Virus record (IMG/VR): IMGVR_UViG_3300018013_000164
Coordinates: 1-21,220 of that record
DNA length: 21,220 bases
Source of the DNA: a virus
Reading direction: 5' to 3' (one strand)
Positions 12,990 to 20,146 of this stretch are shown here, piece by piece. The position numbers and the translations under genes were made by a program. Numbering within the stretch: the first letter of the stretch is position 1; each line of letters starts with the position of its first letter. Under the pieces are notes generated by a model, which was not told the origin of the DNA, did not search any database, and worked only from the letters and a program-made list of their open reading frames with translations.

Positions 12990-13934
12990 ATGGGCGCTGA
13001 CAGGATACAAAACGGACCGCTGGCTCTATCGGGAACCGATGCTTATGACTCGCCGGGAGCGCTGGTGGTGGACGCGCAGAATGGCGTGATGAGCGTGGTG
13101 AACAATAACAAGCAACTGCTGACGCCCGGAGTAACCCTGGCCGCGATTGGCCCGCAGGTGGCGCTGACCGCTATCACCACCGCGCAAACGCTGCTTTCGA
13201 AGGCGCTGAATGCTGGCGTGCTGAACGTGGTCGGGCGCTGGTTCAGGATCTCTGGCTGGCTGATTTACTCGTCTACCGGCGGCAACGTGGCCACCCTCAG
13301 CCTGGCTGTGACCCTGGGCGGCGTGACGCTGGCGACCATCACCACCGCCGCGACCAACACCGCCGCAAGCACCAACCTGCCCATCCAGTTTGAGTTTGAC
13401 CTCTATGTGCCCGCCGGCAACAAGGGCGGAGGATTTTCGGCGGTGACCACTCATGGCTGGGTGGGCGCCAACATCGGCACCGCCGCCGCCGGAGCGGTGA
13501 CCGAATATGTGGACACCAATGTGGCGGCGGATACCGTGACCATAGGCACCAACCCCGCCGTGGGCGACACCGTGACGGTGAACGGCACGCTGGTGACTTT
13601 TATCGTGAACGGTGGCACGCCGGTGGGCAACCAGGTGGCGCTGGGGACGACGACAACGGCCACCGCAACAGCACTCTACACGTTTTTGGCGGCATCGACG
13701 GACACGAACATTGCCAAGAGCACCTGGACCAACCCCAGCGCGGGCGTGGTGCTGGGCGTTTCGATCGCGTCGAACTTTACCACCTTTGTGGGAACCAGCG
13801 TGCCCGCGAAGATCACCACATCGACGGCAGCGATCGATCTGACCCAGGCGCTGACCCTGGCCGTGACCATTGCCGCGTCAGCCGCCGTGCCCAGCGCGCA
13901 ACTGCAAACCGCGCTGATGGAGATTGTGAACTGA
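12990..13934 (+). CDS. Two-domain beta virion protein (fibre or decoration type)
   Basis: The 314-residue product is very rich in Ala, Thr, Val and Gly, without Cys. Its outer parts (about 1-172 and 285-314) resemble the 198-residue protein at 2684: GRWFRISGWLIYSSTGG matches the style of FISGYIKTGASG, and both end in a similar Ala-rich strand. A separate module (about 178-283) reads like a common phage beta module: TVTIGTNPAVGDTVTVNG, then VGNQVALGTTTTATATALYT, then TNIAKSTWTN. AGGAG lies before the ATG. Likely on the virion surface; role not proven. Confidence 0.55.
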   Translation: MGADRIQNGPLALSGTDAYDSPGALVVDAQNGVMSVVNNNKQLLTPGVTLAAIGPQVALTAITTAQTLLSKALNAGVLNVVGRWFRISGWLIYSSTGGNVATLSLAVTLGGVTLATITTAATNTAASTNLPIQFEFDLYVPAGNKGGGFSAVTTHGWVGANIGTAAAGAVTEYVDTNVAADTVTIGTNPAVGDTVTVNGTLVTFIVNGGTPVGNQVALGTTTTATATALYTFLAASTDTNIAKSTWTNPSAGVVLGVSIASNFTTFVGTSVPAKITTSTAAIDLTQALTLAVTIAASAAVPSAQLQTALMEIVN

Positions 13935-13960
13935 ACCACCCCAGCGACGAAGACCTGTCG

Positions 13961-13973
13961 CCGGGGACCCCGG
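13961..13973. repeat. CCGGGG-A-CCCCGG palindrome
   Basis: Perfect 6-bp inverted repeat with one central base, 26 bases after the stop of the previous gene. It stands just before the second CCCACTCATC hairpin, so the gap 13935-14051 holds two inverted repeats in a row. Confidence 0.5.
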
Positions 13974-13982
13974 AAAGCACCC

Positions 13983-14015
13983 GCCCACTCATCGCAAAAA
14001 GCGCGATGAATGGGC
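13983..14015. repeat. CCCACTCATC/GATGAATGGG hairpin, copy 2
   Basis: GCCCA (13983-13987) and TCATCGC (13989-13995) pair with TGGGC (14011-14015) and GCGATGA (14003-14009), giving 12 pairs and one C-A mismatch with a 7-base loop of mostly A. It matches the element at 9255-9290. It could be a bidirectional terminator or an intergenic repeat of host type. Confidence 0.6.
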
Positions 14016-14051
14016 ACAACTTGAATCACAGAGAGACGAAAGGAGCCAGCC

Positions 14052-14153
14052 ATGGCCGTGAAGAAGAAGGAAACAAAGAAAGAGATCAAGAAAAAGGAAA
14101 CAAAGAAAGAGATCAAGAAAGAAGACCGCAAGAAAAAAGAAAAGAAGAAGTAG
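14052..14153 (+). CDS. 33-residue Lys/Glu peptide with internal repeat
   Basis: AAAGGAG lies 6 bases before the ATG. The 33-residue product is made almost only of Lys and Glu, with a 9-residue repeat KETKKEIKK twice in tandem. At DNA level a 27-base unit occurs at 14067-14093 and again at 14094-14120. It ends 7 bases before the TTG start of the adaptor gene, a layout also seen at 3506-3883. The peptide may bind DNA, or the ORF may serve to couple translation. Function unknown. Confidence 0.5.
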   Translation: MAVKKKETKKEIKKKETKKEIKKEDRKKKEKKK

Positions 14154-14160
14154 GCCAACC

Positions 14161-15177
14161 TTGCCCAATTCGACCATCACGCTGGAATCCGTGATAGACG
14201 CCATCGCGGCGAAAGGCGTGCCCGACCCGCGCAGCGGCCCCGCAGGCTATGGCGACGGGCTGGCGCTGGAGCTGGGCAACGAGGTGATGGCCGACTTGCT
14301 GGCCGGGGCCATCAGCGCCCGAGGCGACATTACCCGATTTAACTGGAAATTTAATCGCGCTGTGGCCAAACCCTTCCAGCTCAATAGCTGGCAGCAGGAC
14401 TATCCACAGAGTGTGCAGACGGCGGGGATCATTGGTTGGGGAGAAGACTGCGACATACTCGACATTAACAACACCGTGATGCCCAAGCCGCTGAACTGGG
14501 ACGGAGCCATCACCTGGAAGCGGCAACTGACCCGAACCAGCCTGAGCCGCTGGCGGCCCAGCTCGATTTGCTGGATGTATAACAGCGACCTGGGCTTTGG
14601 CAGCTGGCCAGGCCAGAATGTCACGTATCACCCCCTGCTCACCACCGTGAGCAACCCGCAAAACCCGCTGATGAGCATGGTGGACGCCAACGGGAACCTG
14701 CTGATTGTGACCGGCTTTGGCGTGACCGGAGCCGCCGCGCCCGTGCTGCCCGTGAACAGCGCGGAAGGGGTGACCGTGACCGACGGGACCGTCACCTGGA
14801 CGGTGGTAAGCCCGACCTCGCAGGGCTTCAGGATGGATTGGCTGCCCAACGCGACCAGCCCCAACTACCAGATCATTCCGTATTTTCAAATTGAGCCGCC
14901 CAAGTTTGCCAAGATGGCGCAGACGCTGAACCCGATTCCGGACAGCTTTAGCCGTCACTTTTTTGCGGGCATGGAGGCGGCGATGTTTAAAGCCAGCCCC
15001 AACCCCGGCGACATGAAGCGCGGCGAACAGGCAAAGATGGACTGGCTGAAAAGCCTGGTGGTGATGACTGGGCAGGGCAACAAAGAACCGGACGCCTATA
15101 GCATGGTGCCGATTAACCAGGCCGTGGAGCGGCGCTGGCAGAATGACGCGCCTTATACGGCGGATCACCCGATTTGA
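14161..15177 (+). CDS. Adaptor (tail tubular A-like) protein with inserted beta module
   Basis: The 338-residue product has an N-terminal helical start (TLESVIDAIAAKG), a Trp-rich beta region (NSWQQDYP, WKRQLTRTSLSRWRPSSICWM), and a C-terminal helix region (PDSFSRHFFAGMEAAMFKASP). This resembles T7 gp11/P22 gp4-type adaptors, which join portal and nozzle. A module at about 172-217 (NGNLLIVTG...TVTDGTVTWTVV) matches modules in the nozzle-like protein. The start is TTG, with a weak AGG and coupling to the Lys-rich peptide; the first ATG is 42 codons in. Fold match is by pattern and position only. Confidence 0.5.
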   Translation: MPNSTITLESVIDAIAAKGVPDPRSGPAGYGDGLALELGNEVMADLLAGAISARGDITRFNWKFNRAVAKPFQLNSWQQDYPQSVQTAGIIGWGEDCDILDINNTVMPKPLNWDGAITWKRQLTRTSLSRWRPSSICWMYNSDLGFGSWPGQNVTYHPLLTTVSNPQNPLMSMVDANGNLLIVTGFGVTGAAAPVLPVNSAEGVTVTDGTVTWTVVSPTSQGFRMDWLPNATSPNYQIIPYFQIEPPKFAKMAQTLNPIPDSFSRHFFAGMEAAMFKASPNPGDMKRGEQAKMDWLKSLVVMTGQGNKEPDAYSMVPINQAVERRWQNDAPYTADHPI

Positions 15178-15184
15178 GGCTGCG

Positions 15185-15892
15185 ATGGCGGTAACCCAGA
15201 ACGTGATGAACTCGGTGGTTTTTGCCCAGACGCTGATTAAAAATCAGCGTTTGAATGTGAATGGGCAGGAGCCGGGGCTGACCGCCGCGAATATTGTGCT
15301 GCAGCGCATACTAGCCCCGCCCTTTAAGTGGCGGCAAAACCGCGCCAGCTTGGCTGTGGCGATTAACACAGCAGGAAGCACAGACTACGCGGTGAGCGTG
15401 CCCACGCTGGGATGGATTGAGACACAATGGCTGACCAACGCGACGGGGCAGATCTTCGAGTTGGGCGGCGAAGTGAGCCTGCCCAAGATTGGATCGACGC
15501 GCAGGCCAACAAAGGTTGCGCCGGTATATGACGACAATGCGGGGAACATCACCTTCCGCTTTAATTCGATTCCGGACCAGGCTTACACCGCATGGTTTGA
15601 CTATCAGCAGAAGGCGCAACTGATCACGAGCTGGGCAAACCCCTGGGGCTGTGTGCCGGATGAGTGCGGATATATCTATAACAAAGGCTTTTTGGCGCTG
15701 GCGGCGCTGCTGGTGAATGACGCCCGCTTTACCATCTGGGAGAAAGACTTTGTGGCCGGTTTGCTGGGCGCGCAGGATGGCCTAGACGAGCAGCAGAAGG
15801 CGATATTTTTGGGCGACTGGCTAGCGGCCACACGCACCGCCGCGCGCAGCGCAAGCGCGGTGAATGGCGGCGTGGCGGGACGGGGGCAATAG
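15185..15892 (+). CDS. Adaptor (tail tubular A-like) protein
   Basis: The 235-residue product has a short N-terminal helix (AANIVLQRIL), beta strands (YAVSVPTLGWIETQWL, NITFRFNSIPDQAYTAWFDY), and C-terminal helices (YNKGFLALAALLVNDARF). The layout mirrors the C-terminal half of the previous gene, so the two are probably related adaptors of T7 gp11/P22 gp4 type between portal and nozzle. GAGG lies before ATG 15185; an in-frame ATG at 15143 lies inside the previous gene and is not favoured. The next gene starts directly after the stop. Confidence 0.55.
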   Translation: MAVTQNVMNSVVFAQTLIKNQRLNVNGQEPGLTAANIVLQRILAPPFKWRQNRASLAVAINTAGSTDYAVSVPTLGWIETQWLTNATGQIFELGGEVSLPKIGSTRRPTKVAPVYDDNAGNITFRFNSIPDQAYTAWFDYQQKAQLITSWANPWGCVPDECGYIYNKGFLALAALLVNDARFTIWEKDFVAGLLGAQDGLDEQQKAIFLGDWLAATRTAARSASAVNGGVAGRGQ

Positions 15893-18787
15893 ATGCCAGG
15901 ACCAATTGCCGCCACCGGAGCGATCAGCAATCCGACGCGCTATGGCGCGCTGAATATGCAGGGCGAGCAGTTTACCGGCCTGTGGACGCAGCGCTCGCCC
16001 ATTCGCGATGCGGCGACGGCCTACCTGGTAAAAAGGTTTTACTTAGGATCTCGCTTTGACTCGATGCTGGACGGCATCAACCGCGAGATCACCGCCAGGT
16101 TGACCGACGGGCGCAGGCCGGGCACCAGTGTTTATAACTCAAACACCTTTCCGCCGATTGGGCGGTTTTATAGCTTCAAATCAACAAACAACACAGGCAG
16201 CGAAGTGATACGGCTGATTGCCGACTCTGCGGCGACGATTTATGACGCCACCGCCGGGCAGCAGAGCGCCATCTTCACCAAAAGCGCGGGCGCGGGCAAG
16301 ACCAGCTTTTTGAGCGTGGGAACCAGCCTGTATTTTGGCGACGGCGTGGACCTGAAAAAATGGCTGATGCCGGGAGGATGGCAAGCCGCGACCAATGTGC
16401 CGCCAGGCACGCTGATCAACGTGGGCGCGGAGCCCGGCACGATGCAGATGGCGCTGGGCGGCATCACCATGACTGTGGTGGCGACCGAAAGCTTCGGCAC
16501 CAATGTGGTGATTTGGGTAGACCCGCAGAATGTGCCGGCTAACTTTACCAACCTGCAAGGCGTGAAAGTTACATTTGCCGGGTTGACAGGACCGGGGAGC
16601 TATTTGAACGGCAACACCTATGCGGTGGCCACGATTCTGTCAACCACGCTGGGGATTTTTACCATTGGGGTTTCGCACGCGCCTTATGCCTATGCGCTGG
16701 ACACGGGCAGCGGGACGACGGGCAACGGCACGACTGGAGGCGGAGCGCCCACCTTCAGCGGCGTGGAATTTGCGGTGACGGCCGACGGCGGGCAGCAATG
16801 GAAATGTTATGGGACGGCCGTTGAAAACTGGGGGTTGGCATCGCCAGCGGTAAATAACATCACGCTGACCCAGCTGATTGGAACCCGCTATTGGCGGCCC
16901 GCGCACGCGCTGGGCGCGCTGTATAGCATTTTAGATAACAACCAGAACATCGAGGTGGTTTCAACAGCGGGAACAAGCGGACTGGTTTACCCTACCTTTC
17001 CTGGTGTTTCAACTTCTTCGATTTTGGCGCAGACCACCGATGGTACGGCAATATGGCAGAACTGGGGAACGATTGGCAGTTGGGCGCCGACAACCCTTTT
17101 TGGATCGCCGCAGATAGCCGGTCAGTTTGCCGTGATATTGGACACCAACAACAACCTGCAACTGGTGACCGCAGGCAACGGGGGAAGCTCTGGCGGGACT
17201 GTGCCAGTGTGGAATGCGGCGACCGGAGGAACCACGACGGACGGCGCGCTGACCTGGACCAACCTGGGCGCTGGCGTGAAGCTGACCACAGCGCCGATCA
17301 GCTATAGCTTTTCAACTCATGCAATTGATGGAAGTGTTTCGACCGCCAGCCAGATTGTGACGATTTATGGCGGGATTTTGGGGCCTGCGATTGCGCTGGG
17401 ATGGGGAATTATCACCTATATTCAACTTACGGCACCCTTTACACCCGACCCGCAGATTGACCAGATTTGGATTTGGCGCACCCCGCAGGGGCAAAGCACG
17501 CTGATTTTGGAAGACCAGATACCCGTGGACGGCCTGGCTGGAGTTTTCAGCTACAACGAACTGGGTATACCTGATACCAGCGCCAATGGCGGCGGCGCGC
17601 TGAATGCCTTTATTGCGGCCCCAGAGGCCCACCAGAACGACCCACCGCCCGCGGGGATGGTTGCGCCCGTCTACCACCTGGAACGCGTCTGGGCGGCCGT
17701 GGGGGGCCGCGTGGTGCGATCGCAGGGGCCAGATGCGGTGGTGGGCAACGGCAACACCGCCTTTGCCCCGCTGAGCTTTAACACTCCGCCCGCAAAGCCG
17801 GCGCGGCTCGTTGCAGTGACGGTGCAGGATGGTGGGCTGATGGTTTTCACGACCAGCGGCATCGAGATTATTTTGGGCACCGGCACGGCCAGCGACCCGT
17901 TTTATATGACCAGCTACTTTCACAAAGTGGCGTTGGCGGGCTATGACGCCCTGGATGTGATAGGCACACAAATCTACCTGATGGAATCGAATGCCAAGGT
18001 TTCGACGATTCAGGTGGAGTATCCCTTTAACCCGCAGACCGGCTACTCGGAAGTCGGCTTCCCGATTGGCGACCAGTTTATGCAGGTGACCACGGGCGGC
18101 GTGAACGCGGCGCTCTATAACCCGGCGACGGCGTTTTTGACCTGGAACATTGCAAACAGTAAGGACACCGGCATGTATGTGGCCGACGGGGCAGTGGGAT
18201 GGTTAAGAATGGGCGTGATTAACCCGCCAGAAAGCGGCCTGGTTTGGAGCCCGAGGGCGGCGATCGCGGGAGGCACCAGCGCCGTGCAAAGCGTGGAAAC
18301 CGCGCCGGGAGTGTATACCCTGCTGATTGGCCCGGCTATGAGTGGGCCGATTTTGATGCGCGACGTGACCGGCGCGGTGTGGGGAGATAACGGAACCAGT
18401 TACCCAAGCTGGGACGCCAAGGGCGTGAATCTGCTCTGCTCGACCGGGCAGACGGCCGAGGTGGCGCACATCAGCGCCAAAAGCGCGGCGGTGGGCGCGA
18501 GGCCGATTGTGAGCGTGCTGATGGGTGAGATTGCGCCCAGCCTGAAGCGGCCGTGGAACCTGCTGGCCGTGACCAGCACCGACCCACCCGACACCCGGCC
18601 GAGCGTAAGTATTTACTCAGACCGCTATGCCCTGGCGCAAAACGGCGTGCCGGACACCGGCGACTGCCTGCTGACGAAGTTTGATTATGGGACGCAAGCC
18701 GTTGGCGACGAGCTGCTGGACTGGGGTATTTTTGCCTCGACAGACGACGAGCGCAAGGAAGAAGCGCAGAATACTGGCAGGGGGTAA
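15893..18787 (+). CDS. Tail nozzle-like protein (gp12/gp10-type)
   Basis: The 964-residue product begins with WTQRSPIRDAATAYLVKRFY and DGINREITARLTDGRRPG, the type of N-terminus seen in nozzle proteins of short-tailed phages (T7 gp12 and P22 gp10 class), which form the tail tip tube. The middle (about 278-460) holds three beta modules with a G..P...DG..W pattern (about 278-307, 350-395, 408-457). The C-terminal half reads like a beta-propeller or beta-barrel: GGRVVRSQGPDAVVG, then DGGLMVFTTSGIEIILGTG. No Cys-rich or enzymatic motifs are seen. AGGGGG-type spacing and TAG-ATG contact suggest translation coupled to the adaptor. Confidence 0.65.
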   Translation: MPGPIAATGAISNPTRYGALNMQGEQFTGLWTQRSPIRDAATAYLVKRFYLGSRFDSMLDGINREITARLTDGRRPGTSVYNSNTFPPIGRFYSFKSTNNTGSEVIRLIADSAATIYDATAGQQSAIFTKSAGAGKTSFLSVGTSLYFGDGVDLKKWLMPGGWQAATNVPPGTLINVGAEPGTMQMALGGITMTVVATESFGTNVVIWVDPQNVPANFTNLQGVKVTFAGLTGPGSYLNGNTYAVATILSTTLGIFTIGVSHAPYAYALDTGSGTTGNGTTGGGAPTFSGVEFAVTADGGQQWKCYGTAVENWGLASPAVNNITLTQLIGTRYWRPAHALGALYSILDNNQNIEVVSTAGTSGLVYPTFPGVSTSSILAQTTDGTAIWQNWGTIGSWAPTTLFGSPQIAGQFAVILDTNNNLQLVTAGNGGSSGGTVPVWNAATGGTTTDGALTWTNLGAGVKLTTAPISYSFSTHAIDGSVSTASQIVTIYGGILGPAIALGWGIITYIQLTAPFTPDPQIDQIWIWRTPQGQSTLILEDQIPVDGLAGVFSYNELGIPDTSANGGGALNAFIAAPEAHQNDPPPAGMVAPVYHLERVWAAVGGRVVRSQGPDAVVGNGNTAFAPLSFNTPPAKPARLVAVTVQDGGLMVFTTSGIEIILGTGTASDPFYMTSYFHKVALAGYDALDVIGTQIYLMESNAKVSTIQVEYPFNPQTGYSEVGFPIGDQFMQVTTGGVNAALYNPATAFLTWNIANSKDTGMYVADGAVGWLRMGVINPPESGLVWSPRAAIAGGTSAVQSVETAPGVYTLLIGPAMSGPILMRDVTGAVWGDNGTSYPSWDAKGVNLLCSTGQTAEVAHISAKSAAVGARPIVSVLMGEIAPSLKRPWNLLAVTSTDPPDTRPSVSIYSDRYALAQNGVPDTGDCLLTKFDYGTQAVGDELLDWGIFASTDDERKEEAQNTGRG

Positions 18788-18789
18788 GA

Positions 18790-19521
18790 ATGATGCTGAT
18801 GCAGCGGTTTGGAAACTACAAGGTGACACGGATCAGGATTCAATGCGCAGAGGTGAAGGACCATGCCAAGATTTTGATGCTGGGCGAACACAGCCGCGAA
18901 TATGCCGAACAGCTGGGCGACCTGCTTTGCGGAACTTCGAAGTTTTATGTTTGCAAGCCGCAGGACCGGAGCCCGATTGGAAAATGCGCGCTGTGCGGGG
19001 GGAAGCTGAGCTATGAAGTGCAGCATGTGGCCGCGCAGACTGTGGAACCGGCCGAGTTTGAATTTGCGGGCCTGATGGTGCGCCGCAGCGGGCCGGATGA
19101 CCTGGAGATGGCCGAAGACTGGACCGCGGCCGATCCTGACCACGCAAACCGCGTGGACCCCCGTTTTTGGCTGAGCCAGAGCGAACTGATGCAAAGCTAT
19201 TTGGTAAGCGATGGCGACGGGCCGCTGTATTTTTTCACGGGCCGGCTGACGCCGGGCAAGACGCTGGAGATTCATGTGCAGTTTGCGCCGGATGAAATGT
19301 ATCAGACCCCGGAGAGTCGGCACGCGCTGCGCGGCCGCGTGATGCGGGCCTTGATTGACAGCACCGCCTGGCTGGAAACGCGGATGCGCGGCGTGGCGAA
19401 GGAAATGGTGTTTGACAGCGCGAATGAGGGGCTGATTCGCTTTTGCGTGAAGCGCATGGGCTTTGCGGCAGTGAACGGAAAACTGAGCAAAAAAGTGGAA
19501 CGTGTGAACGTGAAGGCATAA
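18790..19521 (+). CDS. GNAT-like virion protein with N-terminal zinc ribbon
   Basis: The 243-residue product has an N-terminal part with four Cys and a His (C47, C55, C66-x2-C69, H79) that may bind zinc. A second part (about 110-240) has the layout of GNAT acetyltransferases: WLSQSELMQSYLVSDGDGPLYFF, then an IHVQFAP strand, RALIDSTAWLE helix, and the closing IRFCVKRMGF motif. In T7-like phages a GNAT-like protein (gp13) occupies this spot before the ejection proteins. The true start may be 18790 or 18793 (ATGATG). Whether it acetylates anything is unknown. Confidence 0.55.
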   Translation: MMLMQRFGNYKVTRIRIQCAEVKDHAKILMLGEHSREYAEQLGDLLCGTSKFYVCKPQDRSPIGKCALCGGKLSYEVQHVAAQTVEPAEFEFAGLMVRRSGPDDLEMAEDWTAADPDHANRVDPRFWLSQSELMQSYLVSDGDGPLYFFTGRLTPGKTLEIHVQFAPDEMYQTPESRHALRGRVMRALIDSTAWLETRMRGVAKEMVFDSANEGLIRFCVKRMGFAAVNGKLSKKVERVNVKA

Positions 19522-19531
19522 GGAGCACGCC

Positions 19532-20137
19532 ATGTGTGGAAGCACGGCGGCACAAGACGAGTTGCAGCAGGAGCAGATCTCTGCCTACCAGCAAGCCCAG
19601 CAGATGACTGCCCAGCAGTATGCCAACCAGCAGGCGATCTACGCGCCCATGGCAGCGCAGTTTCAATCGATTTTTAATAAAGGGCCGAATCAGGAAGGCT
19701 TTAGCACGGAGGAAACCAACACCCTGAATGCCCAGGCCGTGGCGGGCACGGCGACCAACTATAGCCAGGCTGAAAAAGCCGTGGGCGAGAGCCTGGCGGC
19801 CGAAGGCGGCGGCGATGAATATATGCCCAGCGGCGGGGCGGACCAGATCAAAGAAGAGGTGGCCAACAGCGCCGCCGCTCAGGAGAGCGGGCAGGAAACC
19901 CAGATTAAGGAAGCCGACTATCAGGAGGGGCTGAGCGAATGGAACGCTGCCGCCGGAGGGCTGGAGACCATTGCCTCTGGGCAGAACCCGCTGGGCTATG
20001 AACAGGAGGCCACCGGGGCCGGCAGCGCCGCCTCAACCACGGCCAACGACATTGCCACGCAAGACAACAGTTGGATTAACGCGGCGGTGGGCGCGGCAGG
20101 ATCGGTGGCAAGCGCTGCGATAAAGAAGTGGGGATGA
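19532..20137 (+). CDS. Internal virion (gp14-like) protein
   Basis: AAGGAG lies before the ATG. The 201-residue product is rich in Gln, Ala and Glu: its first 100 residues (EQISAYQQAQQMTAQQYANQ) look like a coiled, amphipathic helix bundle, and the last 25 (WINAAVGAAGSVASAAIKKW) form a short amphipathic or membrane-prone helix. This matches small internal virion or ejection proteins such as T7 gp14, which form a channel in the outer membrane. Its place between the GNAT-like gene and the large Gln-rich gene supports this. Family by pattern, not by search. Confidence 0.6.
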   Translation: MCGSTAAQDELQQEQISAYQQAQQMTAQQYANQQAIYAPMAAQFQSIFNKGPNQEGFSTEETNTLNAQAVAGTATNYSQAEKAVGESLAAEGGGDEYMPSGGADQIKEEVANSAAAQESGQETQIKEADYQEGLSEWNAAAGGLETIASGQNPLGYEQEATGAGSAASTTANDIATQDNSWINAAVGAAGSVASAAIKKWG

Positions 20138-20146
20138 TGGGAAAAT

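Noticed and set aside
13989-14204. Minus-strand frame encoding a very hydrophobic Phe/Leu stretch, holin-like at first sight
   Set aside because: The hydrophobic run is simply the complement of the Lys-rich coding repeat at 14052-14153, which has the strong ribosome site.
14113-15168. 351-residue minus-strand open frame
   Set aside because: It lies fully antisense to the adaptor gene, is rich in His/Arg/Gly as GC-rich shadow frames are, and has no ribosome site or domain.
18685-19545. 286-residue minus-strand open frame
   Set aside because: Antisense to the GNAT-like gene and the end of the nozzle gene; composition is typical of a shadow frame.
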